A DNA stretch of 64,000 nt from Thermomonas hydrothermalis (GCF_900129205.1 NZ_FQUK01000006.1:1-64000); one strand, 5' to 3'; shown: positions 21,622 through 30,643, counted from the stretch's first letter. A program made the numbers and translations. Notes: a model not told the origin generated them from the letters alone.

Positions 21622-22515
21622 TCAAATATCGCCGTCGGCGGCCCAGCCCTCACCCGTACCGCGCTTGAGCACCACGTCGCCCGGGAGCACCGCGCCTGCG
21701 GGATATGCCGGCTGCCCGGCCAGGCGCGCATAGATCGGGGTGAAGTCGGGCCGCGTTGCGTCCATCAACTGCTCGAAGCTGTCGATGACGAAATACGTCT
21801 TCTGGTAGGTGTCGATGCGATAGCGCGTGCGCATCACCCGCTCCAGGTCGAAGCCGATCCGGTTGGGCGCGGCACTCTCCAGGCAGTAGATCGACTCGCC
21901 CTTGGAGCTGAGGATCCCGGCGCCATAGATGCGCAGACCGCCGGCCTCACGGATCAGCCCGAACTCCACCGTGTACCAGTACAACCGCGCCAGCTGCATC
22001 AACGCCTCCGGGCCGATGCGGTGCGCCTTCACCCCGCCCTGGCCGTAGGCCTGCAAGTAATCGGCGAACTGCGGTTCCATCAGCAGCGGCACGTGGCCGA
22101 ACAGGTCGTGGAAGAGATCCGGTTCCTCGATGTAGTCGATCTGGTCGGGGCGACGGATCCACCAGGTCACCGGGAAGCGGCGATGTGCGAGATGAGTAAA
22201 GAAATCCAGCTCCGGCAGCAGCCCTTCCACTCCGACGATCTGCCAGCCGGTGGCCGCGCCCAGCGCCTGGTTGAGGTCGCTGAACTTGGGGATGCGGTCG
22301 GGCGTCATCCCCATCGCATCCTGGGCATGCAGGAACACCTCGCAGGCGCGGCCCGGCAGGATGTCCCGCTGCCGTGCATACAGCTGTTGCCACACGGCGT
22401 GGTCAGTCTGCGTGTAGTCATCCCAAGGCTGCTCGACGGTGCCGGTGGCATAGACCGGCAGCTTGCCGCGGTCGGTCTGGATGTTTTCGATACGGCGCGG
22501 GGCGGCGGTGGACAT
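21622..22515 (-). CDS. phhA: Phenylalanine-4-hydroxylase
   Basis: The 297-residue, single-domain enzyme uses tetrahydropterin, Fe(II) and O2 to convert phenylalanine to tyrosine. The iron ligands are visible: His136 and His141 in HDLFGHVP, and Glu184 in YWYTVEFGL. No regulatory ACT domain is present, as usual in bacteria. ATG 22515 is preferred over an in-frame GTG three codons upstream. It is divergent from an Lrp/AsnC-type regulator whose binding sites may lie in the shared 130-bp gap. Confidence 0.95.
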   Translation of the reverse strand: MSTAAPRRIENIQTDRGKLPVYATGTVEQPWDDYTQTDHAVWQQLYARQRDILPGRACEVFLHAQDAMGMTPDRIPKFSDLNQALGAATGWQIVGVEGLLPELDFFTHLAHRRFPVTWWIRRPDQIDYIEEPDLFHDLFGHVPLLMEPQFADYLQAYGQGGVKAHRIGPEALMQLARLYWYTVEFGLIREAGGLRIYGAGILSSKGESIYCLESAAPNRIGFDLERVMRTRYRIDTYQKTYFVIDSFEQLMDATRPDFTPIYARLAGQPAYPAGAVLPGDVVLKRGTGEGWAADGDI

Positions 22516-22565
22516 GGCGGTCACCCGTGATTGGTTTCTTTAAGGTCAGGGTAAGCGCCATGACG

Positions 22566-22619
22566 CGCAATATGCGTGCTTTATTGCGAGTATTTCGAAT
22601 TTTTGTGCAATATCATTGC
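22566..22619. promoter_or_regulatory. Cluster of GCAAT/ATTGC half-sites, candidate Lrp-type operator
   Basis: The AT-rich gap between phhA and the regulator gene holds CGCAATA (22566-22572) facing TATTGCG (22582-22588) over 9 bases. The palindrome GCAAT-ATC-ATTGC follows at 22607-22619. This makes four half-sites in two inverted pairs. Lrp/AsnC proteins often bind such arrays near their own gene. Confidence 0.5.
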
Positions 22620-22645
22620 GCCATCACAGGATTTTTGAGCGATCA

Positions 22646-23140
22646 ATGAGCGCATCGCTGGATCGTACCGATCTCGCCCTGCTGGCCGAGCTACAGCGTG
22701 CCTGCCGGCAGACCAATGCCGAGCTGGCCGAGCGTGTGCATCTGTCGCCCTCGGCCTGTTTGCGCCGGGTGCAGCGGTTGGAACGCGAAGGCGTGATCAC
22801 CGGCTACCACGCCGAGCTCGATCCGGAGCGGCTGGGGCTGGGGCTGCAAGCATTCGTGCGGGTGCAGCTCAAAAGCCACGATGCCGAGCACATCGCCCGC
22901 TTTGCTGAACTGGTGAACGGCTGGCCGGAGATCGTCGCCTGCCATGCCCTGACCGGCGACATGGACTATCTGTTGCAGGCCCTGGTGCGTGACCTGGAGC
23001 ACTTCTCACGCTTCCTGCTGGATCGCCTGCTGGCCCAGGCCGGCGTGGCCGACGTCAATACCAGCTTCGTGCTGCGCACGGTCAAGCCGGGCCGCGGTGT
23101 GCCCTTGCCTGCCGGGATGAGTGGCGGGCAAGGGGCGTAA
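22646..23140 (+). CDS. Lrp/AsnC-family transcriptional regulator
   Basis: The 164-residue protein starts MSASLDRTDLALLAELQRAC. It has the AsnC-type helix-turn-helix (TNAELAERVHLSPSACLRRVQRLEREGVI) at about 26-53 and a RAM/AsnC effector domain after it (AFVRVQLKSH, ITGDMDYLL-like ALTGDMDYLLQALVRDLEHF, and the C-terminal NTSFVLRTVK). It probably senses an amino acid. The divergent neighbour phhA suggests phenylalanine or tyrosine, by inference only. Confidence 0.92.
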   Translation: MSASLDRTDLALLAELQRACRQTNAELAERVHLSPSACLRRVQRLEREGVITGYHAELDPERLGLGLQAFVRVQLKSHDAEHIARFAELVNGWPEIVACHALTGDMDYLLQALVRDLEHFSRFLLDRLLAQAGVADVNTSFVLRTVKPGRGVPLPAGMSGGQGA

Positions 23141-23164
23141 ATCAGCGGACGGTTCCGCGGGCGC

Positions 23165-24109
23165 TCAGCGCATGGCCTTGCCAGGCGGTGTGGAGGCCTG
23201 TACCGCACGCTGCGCCTGCGCCCGCCGTTGCGCCTGCAAGGCGTCCAGCTTGGCGCGGATCAGCGGTAGTGCCGCCTGCGCGGCCCGTTCGCCTTCCAGG
23301 ATGGCGCGGTTTTTCTGGTCGAAATCGGCCGCACCGATGTCATTGACCCGCGGCCGGATCACCACGTCGGCTCGCGCCAGTTCGGCGGCGCCCAGCTTCT
23401 GCCCCATGATGACGATGCTGCGGTTGACCGTGCCCAGCAGGCTGGAGGGGTCGGCCTTCCCGTCGGCCTTGGCGGAGATGTCCACCGCGATCACGAAATC
23501 AGCCCCCAGTTCGCGCGCGGCATCGACCGGCACCGGACTGACCACGCCACCATCCACGTAGTGGTAGCCACCAATGGTCACCGCCTCGAACACGCCCGGA
23601 ATGGCGCAAGAAGCGCGTACCGCCTGGCCGACGTTGCCACGCACGAACACCGTGCGCTGGCCGTCCTCCAGCCGGGTCGCGACGGCGGCAAAGGGTTTTT
23701 TCAGCTTTTCGAAGGGGCGGTTGCCCAGCAACTGGTTGACGTACTCCTGCAGTTTCTGCCCTTTGACCAGCCCGCCGGAAAACAGGCTGACATCGCGGAT
23801 GCGGGACTCATCCAGTTCGAAGGCGTTTTGCTGCAGGGCATAGGCATCCATGCCGCCGGCATACAGCGCGCCCACCACGCTGCCGGCGCTGGTCCCGGCC
23901 ACCACCACCGGCTGGATGCCGTTGGCCTCCAGCATCTTGATCACGCCGATGTGGGCAAAGCCCTTGGCGGCCCCACCTCCCAACGCCAGCCCCACCTTGA
24001 TGGGTTTGATCTCGACCTTGGCTGGCGGCGGAGCAGGCGCTGGCGCGGGGGCGCTGGCACAGGCCGCCAGCAGAACAGCGGAGCAGACAAGGGCGACGAT
24101 GCGGCGCAT
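23165..24109 (-). CDS. Patatin-like phospholipase lipoprotein (RssA-like)
   Basis: A 314-residue protein with a lipobox (VLLAAC, Cys17) and an Ala/Pro-rich linker. The patatin domain has the oxyanion motif GGGAAKG (44-50), the nucleophile Ser74 in GTSAGS, and the catalytic Asp in YVDGGVVSP. It would be a membrane-attached lipid acyl hydrolase facing the periplasm. It is convergent with the lrp-type gene, only 24 bp away. A Gln/Arg-rich C-terminal tail follows the domain. The substrate is unknown. Confidence 0.9.
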   Translation of the reverse strand: MRRIVALVCSAVLLAACASAPAPAPAPPPAKVEIKPIKVGLALGGGAAKGFAHIGVIKMLEANGIQPVVVAGTSAGSVVGALYAGGMDAYALQQNAFELDESRIRDVSLFSGGLVKGQKLQEYVNQLLGNRPFEKLKKPFAAVATRLEDGQRTVFVRGNVGQAVRASCAIPGVFEAVTIGGYHYVDGGVVSPVPVDAARELGADFVIAVDISAKADGKADPSSLLGTVNRSIVIMGQKLGAAELARADVVIRPRVNDIGAADFDQKNRAILEGERAAQAALPLIRAKLDALQAQRRAQAQRAVQASTPPGKAMR

Positions 24110-24199
24110 GGCAGGTATGAGCGATGGGGGCAGGAAAAGACGTCAAAGCTTACGGCGCGCAACCGCAACCGTGGCGGAATCGTGCGCTAGCATCCGTGC

Positions 24200-24850
24200 A
24201 TGACCCGCCAACCACATCCTGTCGCCGTCCCGCCCACCCGCATCGAACGCTGGCTGCTGGCTGGTGGCGTGGTGCTAGCCCTCGCGGTGTCGTTCGTCAT
24301 CGCCACCGATCGGCTGACCTGGGTGTTGGAAACGGTATGGGCGATGGTTGGCCTGGCGCTGATTGTGTGGCGCTGGCCGCACTTCCCGCTGACCCGGTTG
24401 CTGTGCTGGCTGTTGGCGCTGCATGCGCTGGTGCTGATCCATGGCGGCGCCTACACCTATGCGAAAACGCCGCTCGGGTTCTGGCTGCAGGATCTGCTGG
24501 ACACCACCCGCAACCCCTGGGACCGCGTGGGCCACTGGATGCAGGGCTTCGTCCCCGCCATCCTGGCCCGCGAGCTGCTGCTGCGGCTGACGCCGCTACG
24601 TCGCGGCGGCTGGCTGGTGTACCTGGTGCTGGCGGCGTGCCTCAGCTTTTCGGCGTTCTTCGAACTGATCGAATGGTGGTCGGCATTGATCTATGGTGCT
24701 GACGCCGATGCGTTCCTCGCCACCCAGGGCGACCCGTGGGACACCCAGTGGGACATGTTCCTGTGCCTGTGCGGTGCAGCCACGTCCTTGCTGCTGTTGT
24801 CGCGCTGGCATGACCGCCAGCTGGGGGCAGTGGTGCTGGCGGGCAAATAG
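24200..24850 (+). CDS. DUF2238 (YjdF-like) integral membrane protein
   Basis: The 216-residue protein has about six membrane helices. The family hallmarks are DRVGHWMQGFVPAILARELL, the later SFSAFFELIEWWSAL with conserved Glu residues, and FLATQGDPWDTQWDMFLCLCGA. The function of this family is not known to me. ATG 24200 is chosen, and the first 14 residues are polar. It is divergent from the patatin gene. Confidence 0.85.
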   Translation: MTRQPHPVAVPPTRIERWLLAGGVVLALAVSFVIATDRLTWVLETVWAMVGLALIVWRWPHFPLTRLLCWLLALHALVLIHGGAYTYAKTPLGFWLQDLLDTTRNPWDRVGHWMQGFVPAILARELLLRLTPLRRGGWLVYLVLAACLSFSAFFELIEWWSALIYGADADAFLATQGDPWDTQWDMFLCLCGAATSLLLLSRWHDRQLGAVVLAGK

Positions 24851-24865
24851 CACCTGCTCGGCTTT

Positions 24866-24898
24866 GAAAATACGACTGCCGCCTTGCGGCGGCAGTCG
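24866..24898 (-). terminator. Strong Rho-independent terminator, minus strand
   Basis: A perfect 11-bp stem (CGACTGCCGCC / GGCGGCAGTCG, TTGC loop at 24884-24887 on plus) is followed on the minus strand by TATTTTC. It sits 24 bp after the stop of the outer-membrane protein stub and probably belonged to that lost gene. The stem can also end plus-strand transcripts. Confidence 0.75.
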
Positions 24899-24921
24899 TG
24901 GCGTCACTGCTGGCGGGGTGC

Positions 24922-25020
24922 TTAGAAACGCGCTTCCAGGCCCAGTGACAGGGTATTGGTGCTGATGCACACGGAAAACACCGACGCGGATTTCAGGAAA
25001 TTCCTACCTGTTGGCGTCCA
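24922..25020 (-). pseudogene. Possible C-terminal stub of an outer-membrane beta-barrel protein
   Basis: Reading back from TAA at 24922-24924, the frame ends STNTLSLGLEARF. Alternating hydrophobic residues and a terminal Phe form the C-terminal signal by which the BAM complex recognises outer-membrane barrels. No start codon or longer homologous frame is seen upstream before terC. With the intact terminator behind it, I read this as the 3' remnant of a deleted gene. The first 15 or so codons may already be unrelated. Confidence 0.4.
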
Positions 25021-25113
25021 ACCAGAGGCCTTTCGCCGTGCCGCCGGGATCATGATCGGGCCAGCACCTTACCGCGTTCCTCTTTTGACACAGTACCCCG
25101 CCATCGGCATATG

Positions 25114-26076
25114 TCAGTGCCCGGCGTCGGGCTTGGTTGCCGGCCGCAGTAGGCTGAGTGCGATGGTGGTGCCGATGATGACTGCCACCACGCCCAGTGA
25201 GAGCAGGATCGGGATCTTGTAGAGGCCGATCAGCAGCATCTTGGCACCGATGAAGGCCAGCACCAGCGCAAGGCCATAGGGCAGCAGGTGAAAGCGGTCG
25301 GCCATGCCCTGCAGCAGGAAGAACATCGCGCGCAGGCCCAGCACGGCGAACACGTTGGAGGTCAGCACGATGAACGGGTCGGTGGTGATGGCAAAGATCG
25401 CCGGGATCGAGTCCACCGCGAAGATCACGTCGGTGATGCCGATCATCGCGATCACGATGAACAGCGGGGTGAACTTGCGGCGGCGGCCCTGACCGATCCA
25501 CAGCGCGCTGCCCACGTAGCGGCGCACGAACGGCACGTGCGCGGTCAGCCAACGCAGCACCGGGTTGCGGTCGAGGTCGGGTTCCTCGCCCGCGGCACGC
25601 CACATCTTGATGCCGGTCAGCAGCAGGAAGGCGCCGAACAGATACAGCACCCAGTGGAACTTCGACAGCAGCAGCGCGCCGGCGAAAATCAGGATCGCGC
25701 GCAGCACGATGGCGCCGATGATGCCGATCACCAGCGCGCGCTGGCGCTGCATCTCTGGCACCGCGAAGTAGCTGAAAATCATCAGGAACACGAAGATGTT
25801 GTCGACCGCCAGCGCTTTTTCGACCAGGTAGCCGGTCAAAAACTCCATGCCGATGCGCCCGCCTTCTGCGGCACCGAAGCGTTGTCCGGTCTGCCACCAC
25901 AGCCAGGCATTGAAGGCCAGCGCCAGCGCGACCCAGCCTACGCTCCACCAGGCGGCTTCCTTGAACGTGACCTTGTGCGGCCCGCCATGGCGCATCAGCA
26001 CCAGGTCAGCCACCAGTGCGGCCAGCACGACCAGGCCGAATACCAGCCAGAGAAAAGGGGTTCCAATCGTCTCCAT
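25114..26076 (-). CDS. TerC/Alx-family integral membrane protein, probable Mn2+ exporter
   Basis: The 320-residue protein starts METIGTPFLWLVFGLVVLAA and has about nine membrane helices. Family motifs with acidic membrane residues are ALAVDNIFVFLMIFSYF and ITDVIFAVDSIPAIFAITTDPF. Members of this branch (Alx/TerC) export manganese. Here the leader carries a yybP-ykoY-type Mn2+ riboswitch, which supports that role. GGAG precedes ATG 26076 by 8 nt. The gene is divergent from the RlmI-like methyltransferase. Confidence 0.9.
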   Translation of the reverse strand: METIGTPFLWLVFGLVVLAALVADLVLMRHGGPHKVTFKEAAWWSVGWVALALAFNAWLWWQTGQRFGAAEGGRIGMEFLTGYLVEKALAVDNIFVFLMIFSYFAVPEMQRQRALVIGIIGAIVLRAILIFAGALLLSKFHWVLYLFGAFLLLTGIKMWRAAGEEPDLDRNPVLRWLTAHVPFVRRYVGSALWIGQGRRRKFTPLFIVIAMIGITDVIFAVDSIPAIFAITTDPFIVLTSNVFAVLGLRAMFFLLQGMADRFHLLPYGLALVLAFIGAKMLLIGLYKIPILLSLGVVAVIIGTTIALSLLRPATKPDAGH

Positions 26077-26149
26077 GCAACGCTCCACGGGTTTGACCGG
26101 CGGAGGCGTCCATGCAGGGAGGCATGGAAAGGGAGCGCGCTTCGCCGGT

Positions 26150-26255
26150 TGGCGAAGGTCTCACTCGCAGGCGGTCTGGCCTGCCCCGGGGCCGGGATCG
26201 TGGAAGATCCGTCATGACGACCATCGGGCGCGGAGTTACTCCCCTTCATCGGCGA
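26150..26255 (-). ncRNA. yybP-ykoY (manganese) riboswitch in the terC leader
   Basis: The minus-strand leader of terC contains the two most conserved blocks of this riboswitch: GGGGAGTA (plus 26237-26244) and, about 75 nt later, GTGAGACCTT (plus 26155-26164). These form the two Mn2+-binding loops that dock in the known structures. Blocks between them can pair, with CGCCAACCGGCG as a following hairpin. The boundaries given are approximate. About 75 nt separate it from the start codon, room for an expression platform. Confidence 0.8.
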
Positions 26256-26292
26256 CAATAGCAGATTCTTAGATCTGTCTGTGAATGCCGTC

Positions 26293-27462
26293 ATGGCCGA
26301 CCCCCTGCCTGTGATCCGTCTGAAAAACGCCTGGAACTCCACTCACCCATGGATCTTCCAGCGCCTGGTCGAGAAGCCCGCGCAGCGGCCCAAGCCCGGC
26401 AGTGTGGTCGATGTGGTCGGTGTGGACGGCGCGTTCATCGGCCGCGGTTTTTACAATGGCCATTCCCGGATCGCCGTGCGCATCCTCGAGCGCGACCCAG
26501 AGGTGCCGGTGGATGCTGGCTGGTTCGTGCGCAAGATCGGCGAGGCGGTGCGGCTACGCCGCGAGATCCTCAAGCTGGATGAAATCACTAACGCCTGGCG
26601 CGTGGTGCACAGCGAGGGCGATGGCATCAGCGGGTTGGTGGTGGATCGCTACGATGACCTGATCGTGGTCGAGTTTTTCAGCGCTGGCGCCTGGCGGCAT
26701 CGCAGCCTCATCTTCGATGCGCTGCGCACGCATTTCCCCGGCTGCCGTTTCCACAGCTTCGCCGACGAGCATGTGCAGAAGCAGGAGAGCTTCGACTACA
26801 AGGAGACCCAGGGCACTGCCCCGGCCATCGTCAGCGAATACGGGGTGAAGTTCCGCGCCGACCCGGCCGGTGCCCACAAGACCGGCTTCTTTGCCGACCA
26901 GCGCGAGAACCGCCATTGGGTGGCACAACAGTGTCAGGGCCTGCGCGTGCTCGATCTGTGCTGCAACACCGGCGGCTTTGCCGTGCATGCCGCAGTGCGC
27001 GGTGCGCACGAGGTGGTGGGGATCGATATCGACCCGGCGGTGATCGAGATCGCAAAGCAGAATGCGCATCTCAATCAGGTCAGGCCACGCTTCGTGCAGG
27101 CCGATATTTTCCCGTGGCTGCGCGATGCCGCCGCCAATGGTGAGCGGTTTGACGTGGTCATCCTCGACCCGGCCAAGATGACCCGCGATCGCGAGCAGGT
27201 CATCCCTGCGCTGAAGAAATACCTCGACATGAACAAGCTGGCGCTGGGCGTGGTGAAGCCCGGCGGGCTGTTTGCCACCTTCAGTTGTACCGGTCTGGTC
27301 AGCGAGGAGCAGTTCCTCGACATGCTGCGCCGTGCCGCCTTCTACGCCGGCCGTACCGTGCAGGTGTTGAAAGTGGCCGGTGCCGGCCCTGACCATCCCT
27401 GGCAGGTGCAGGTGCCGGAAAGCCGCTATCTGAAGGCGGTATTCTGTCGGCTGCTGGATTGA
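26293..27462 (+). CDS. Class I SAM-dependent rRNA methyltransferase, RlmI-like
   Basis: The 389-residue protein has an N-terminal PUA domain (IRLKNAWNSTHPWIFQRLV), a central EEHEE-type region, and a Rossmann methyltransferase with VLDLCCNTGGFAVHA at about 219. It is close in length to E. coli RlmI (23S m5C1962). The catalytic Cys region FSCTGLVSEEQF is present. The usual DPP motif reads LDPAKM. ATG 26293 is preferred to GTG 26281. The start lies over the terC promoter region. Confidence 0.85.
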   Translation: MADPLPVIRLKNAWNSTHPWIFQRLVEKPAQRPKPGSVVDVVGVDGAFIGRGFYNGHSRIAVRILERDPEVPVDAGWFVRKIGEAVRLRREILKLDEITNAWRVVHSEGDGISGLVVDRYDDLIVVEFFSAGAWRHRSLIFDALRTHFPGCRFHSFADEHVQKQESFDYKETQGTAPAIVSEYGVKFRADPAGAHKTGFFADQRENRHWVAQQCQGLRVLDLCCNTGGFAVHAAVRGAHEVVGIDIDPAVIEIAKQNAHLNQVRPRFVQADIFPWLRDAAANGERFDVVILDPAKMTRDREQVIPALKKYLDMNKLALGVVKPGGLFATFSCTGLVSEEQFLDMLRRAAFYAGRTVQVLKVAGAGPDHPWQVQVPESRYLKAVFCRLLD

Positions 27463-27480
27463 GCCCACAGGACAATGGCG

Positions 27481-28194
27481 ATGGATGGTTCCAGGATTCC
27501 CCACCCTCACCCCGAGCACCATCGCAGCCATCATGGCGGCTGGCTGCGCGCCGCCGTGCTGGGTGCCAATGACGGGCTGATCTCCACCAGCAGTCTGGTG
27601 CTGGGCATAGTCACGGCCCAGGCCACGCCGCAGACCATTCTGCTGACCGGGTTGGCCGGGCTGGCCGCGGGTGCGCTGTCGATGGCGGCGGGCGAGTATG
27701 TCTCGGTGAGCTCACAGGCCGATATCGAGGAAGCCGACATCCGCATTGAACGCGAGGCGCTGGAAAAACACCCGGAGGCGGAGCTGGAGGAGCTGACCCA
27801 GATCTACATCGCGCGCGGTCTGGAGCCAGCACTGGCGCGGCAGGTGGCCGAACAGCTCAGCGCCCATGATCCGTTGAGTGCGCATCTGCGCGACGAAGTC
27901 GGCATCCATGAGCTGCAACGGGCCCGTCCGGTGCAGGCCGGGCTGGCGTCGGCGGCCTCGTTCACGGTTGGCGCCCTGCCGCCGGTGTTATTGGCCTGGC
28001 TTTGGCCAGGCGCCGGGTTGGCAGCGGCGGTGGTGATCAGCACGCTGCTGCTGCTGGCGCTGCTGGGCTATGTGGCCGAACGGATTGCCGGCGGCAGCGG
28101 TGGCAAAGGCGCGCTGCGGGTGCTGGTATGGGGCAGCGTGGCGCTGGCGGTGACGGCCGGCATCGGCCGCCTGTTTGGCATTGAGGCGGTCTGA
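27481..28194 (+). CDS. VIT1/CCC1-family Fe2+/Mn2+ transporter
   Basis: The 237-residue membrane protein has a His-rich N-terminus (HPHPEHHRSHHGG), the first helix with VLGANDGLISTSSLVLG, then GALSMAAGEYVSVSSQADIE. A cytoplasmic acidic loop with Glu-rich metal-binding helices (IEEADIRIEREALEKHPEAELEEL) and three C-terminal helices follow. ATG 27481 has AGGA 8 nt upstream. ATG 27475 is in frame but too close to that site. It starts 18 bp after the methyltransferase gene. Together with terC it suggests a local Mn/Fe theme. Confidence 0.9.
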   Translation: MDGSRIPHPHPEHHRSHHGGWLRAAVLGANDGLISTSSLVLGIVTAQATPQTILLTGLAGLAAGALSMAAGEYVSVSSQADIEEADIRIEREALEKHPEAELEELTQIYIARGLEPALARQVAEQLSAHDPLSAHLRDEVGIHELQRARPVQAGLASAASFTVGALPPVLLAWLWPGAGLAAAVVISTLLLLALLGYVAERIAGGSGGKGALRVLVWGSVALAVTAGIGRLFGIEAV

Positions 28195-28266
28195 CGCCGC
28201 ACGACCGGCGTATCCGCACGGGCGATCCACCCTTTCCTGAAAACAGGACACCGCTACACTGGCGGC

Positions 28267-29610
28267 ATGGATGCCCACTCGTTGTTGTTGATGGCGCTGG
28301 CCGCCGCCCTGCTGGCCGATGGATTGCTGCTCTGGCTGTTATTGCGTCGCCCCGAGGCACGCATCGAGGCGTCGTTGCGCCAGCTGTTGCAGGAGAATCG
28401 GGAGCAGCTGCGCAGCCAGCTCGACAGCCTTGCTTTGCAGCAGGGTCAGCGGATCGACAACGTCGGCTTGCAGATGCAGACGGCGGCGGCGCGCACCGAG
28501 GATCGGCTGGACGAATTGCGCCGCACCTTAAGCGAGGATGCAAGGCAGGCAAGGCTTGAGCTTGCGACGCAACAGGCCCAGCATGCCGAGGCGCTCAGCG
28601 CCGGCCTGCGCGAGCTGACCGCCCGCAACGAGGCACGCTTGGGCGAGCTGCGTGCCACACTCGAGCAGCAGCTCACCGCCCTGCGGGAAGACAACGCGCG
28701 CAAGCTCGAGCAGATGCGTGCGACAGTGGACGAAAAGCTGCACGCCACGCTGGAGACGCGGCTCACCGAAAGCTTCGCCAACGTCAGCCAGATGCTGGCC
28801 AAGGTGCACCAGGGGCTGGGCGACATGAGCAAGCTGGCGGCCGATGTCGGCGGCTTGCAGCGCGTGCTGACCAATGTGAAGTCGCGTGGGGTGTTTGGCG
28901 AAGTGCAACTGGCGGCACTGCTGGAGCAGGTGTTTGCGCCCGACCAGTACGCCGCCAACGTGGTCACCGTGCCGGGCAGTCACGAGCGGGTCGAGTTTGC
29001 GGTGCGCTTTCCCGGGGCGGACGGCAGCCAGCCGGTGTGGTTGCCGATCGACGCCAAGTTCCCGCGCGAGGACTACGAGCGGCTGCTGGACGCGCAGGAA
29101 CGCGCCGATGTCGAGGCTGCACGTGCCGCAGGTGATGCGCTGGAGCGTCGGGTGCGCGAGGAAGCCAAGCGGATCCGCAGCAAATACGTCTGCCCGCCGC
29201 ACACCACCGAGTTCGCGGTGCTGTTTTTGCCCACCGAAGGGCTGTATGCCGAGGTGCTGCGCCGGCCCGGGCTGTTTGAGGCCCTGCAGCGCGAGCATCG
29301 CATCACTCTGGCCGGCCCGACCACCCTGCTGGCATTGCTCACCAGCTTGCAGATCGGGTTTCGTACCGTGGCCATTGAGAAGCGCTCGGCCGAAGTCTGG
29401 CGCATCCTGGAAAAGGCCAAGACCGAGTTCCGCAAGTTCGGCGAGGTGCTGGAAAAGGTCAAGGAAAAGCTCGACCAGGCCAGCAAGCAGATCGAGCAGA
29501 CCGGCGTGCGCACCCGCGCCATCGAACGCAGCCTGCGCGAAGTAGACGTGGACGACAGTGGTTCCAGCGCCGGCCCGCACGTGCTGACCGGGCCGGACGA
29601 TCGTGCCTGA
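28267..29610 (+). CDS. rmuC: DNA recombination protein RmuC homologue
   Basis: The 447-residue protein has one N-terminal membrane helix, about 170 residues of coiled coil (EQLRSQLDSLALQQGQRIDN onward), and the RmuC nuclease-like domain. Motifs of that domain include GVFGEVQLAALLEQ, VWLPIDAKFPREDYERLL, and FLPTEGLYAEVLRRPGL. RmuC limits inversions at short repeats. A Ser/Gly-rich tail ends the protein. It is convergent with mlaA, 6 bp away. Confidence 0.94.
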   Translation: MDAHSLLLMALAAALLADGLLLWLLLRRPEARIEASLRQLLQENREQLRSQLDSLALQQGQRIDNVGLQMQTAAARTEDRLDELRRTLSEDARQARLELATQQAQHAEALSAGLRELTARNEARLGELRATLEQQLTALREDNARKLEQMRATVDEKLHATLETRLTESFANVSQMLAKVHQGLGDMSKLAADVGGLQRVLTNVKSRGVFGEVQLAALLEQVFAPDQYAANVVTVPGSHERVEFAVRFPGADGSQPVWLPIDAKFPREDYERLLDAQERADVEAARAAGDALERRVREEAKRIRSKYVCPPHTTEFAVLFLPTEGLYAEVLRRPGLFEALQREHRITLAGPTTLLALLTSLQIGFRTVAIEKRSAEVWRILEKAKTEFRKFGEVLEKVKEKLDQASKQIEQTGVRTRAIERSLREVDVDDSGSSAGPHVLTGPDDRA

Positions 29611-29616
29611 CCACGC

Positions 29617-30618
29617 TCAAGGCTGTGTGGGCGATGGCTCCAGCAGATAGGGCGGCAGTGCCTGGCTGCCCTCGTCGCGATCCTTGCGGTCGCTGTCGAT
29701 CAGGTACTGGCGGCGGGCCAGCCAGGCATCGCGGGTCAGCACGTAGTCATCCGGTGCCGATTGCCGCAAGGCGTCCAGGCTGAGCAGGCTGGCGCGTAGA
29801 TCGACTGCCTGCAGTGCCTGCAGGCTGACCCGGACGCGGTCACGCTCGATATGGTTCAGCGGCGAGAGAGTGAAATCCCCGGCGCGGCCCAGCCCGTCGC
29901 GCACGGTGCTGGGGCCGAACAATGGCAACTCCAGGTAGCGCGATCGTTGCCAGCCCCAGCGCGCCAATGTACGTCCCAGATCGGCGCTGTGGCGGTGCAT
30001 CTTCAACTGTTTGGTGGCCGGGTCGAACAGGCCGCCCACACCAATCGTGGTGTTGACCATGAACCGGCCGAGGGTTTCCACCGCCGCCCCGGGCCGTCCC
30101 TGCAGCAACAGATTGGCAGCGGCCAGCGGGGCACCCAGGTTGTCGAAAAAGTTACCGATGCCAATCCGGATCGGCTCCGGAATGACGGTCACATAGGCGC
30201 GTGCCAGTGGGTGCATCACCGCCCGGTCAACCACCAGGTTGAAGGCATGGATGCGCCGGTTCATCGGCTCCCAGGGATCATCGATCTGGGCCGTTGAGGT
30301 GCCGGCCGCGCTGATCGCGTGGGTGCCGCCGTAGATCGCCTCGTAGTCGGCCTCAGCGGCATCCGCGGCGACATCACTGGCGGCTGCCGGCGCCTGTTGT
30401 TCCGACACCGGTGGCGTGGCCGTGATCGGGGCTGCCGCAACGGCAGGCGCGGGGGTACTCGCGGCGGGTGCGGAAGGCGCTGGCGTCGCCTGGGTGGGGG
30501 CGGCGAGATCGCTCGGCGCGGAGACGGCGGCGTCCGATGGCGGAGCCGTGCGCACGGTTTGACCGGCGCACCCGGTCAGGGCGACGGTCAGGGTGGCAAG
30601 CAGAACCAGGCGCGACAT
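29617..30618 (-). CDS. mlaA: Phospholipid-binding lipoprotein MlaA (VacJ)
   Basis: The 333-residue outer-membrane lipoprotein removes misplaced phospholipid from the outer leaflet and passes it to MlaC. Lipobox LTGC (Cys17) comes first. About 100 residues of Ala/Pro/Thr linker follow, longer than in E. coli. The MlaA domain starts DPWEPMNRRIHAFNLVVDR, with ARAYVTVIPEPIRIGIGNFF and LPLFGPSTVRDGLGR. It is the last gene of the mla operon, 25 bp after mlaC. In E. coli mlaA lies elsewhere in the genome. Confidence 0.93.
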   Translation of the reverse strand: MSRLVLLATLTVALTGCAGQTVRTAPPSDAAVSAPSDLAAPTQATPAPSAPAASTPAPAVAAAPITATPPVSEQQAPAAASDVAADAAEADYEAIYGGTHAISAAGTSTAQIDDPWEPMNRRIHAFNLVVDRAVMHPLARAYVTVIPEPIRIGIGNFFDNLGAPLAAANLLLQGRPGAAVETLGRFMVNTTIGVGGLFDPATKQLKMHRHSADLGRTLARWGWQRSRYLELPLFGPSTVRDGLGRAGDFTLSPLNHIERDRVRVSLQALQAVDLRASLLSLDALRQSAPDDYVLTRDAWLARRQYLIDSDRKDRDEGSQALPPYLLEPSPTQP

Positions 30619-30643
30619 GGTGGGCTCCGGTTGACTCGGCGGC

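Noticed and set aside
25004-25948. A 314-codon frame antiphase to terC on the same strand
   Set aside because: It is Arg/Ala/Asp-rich low complexity, while the overlapping terC frame has all family motifs.
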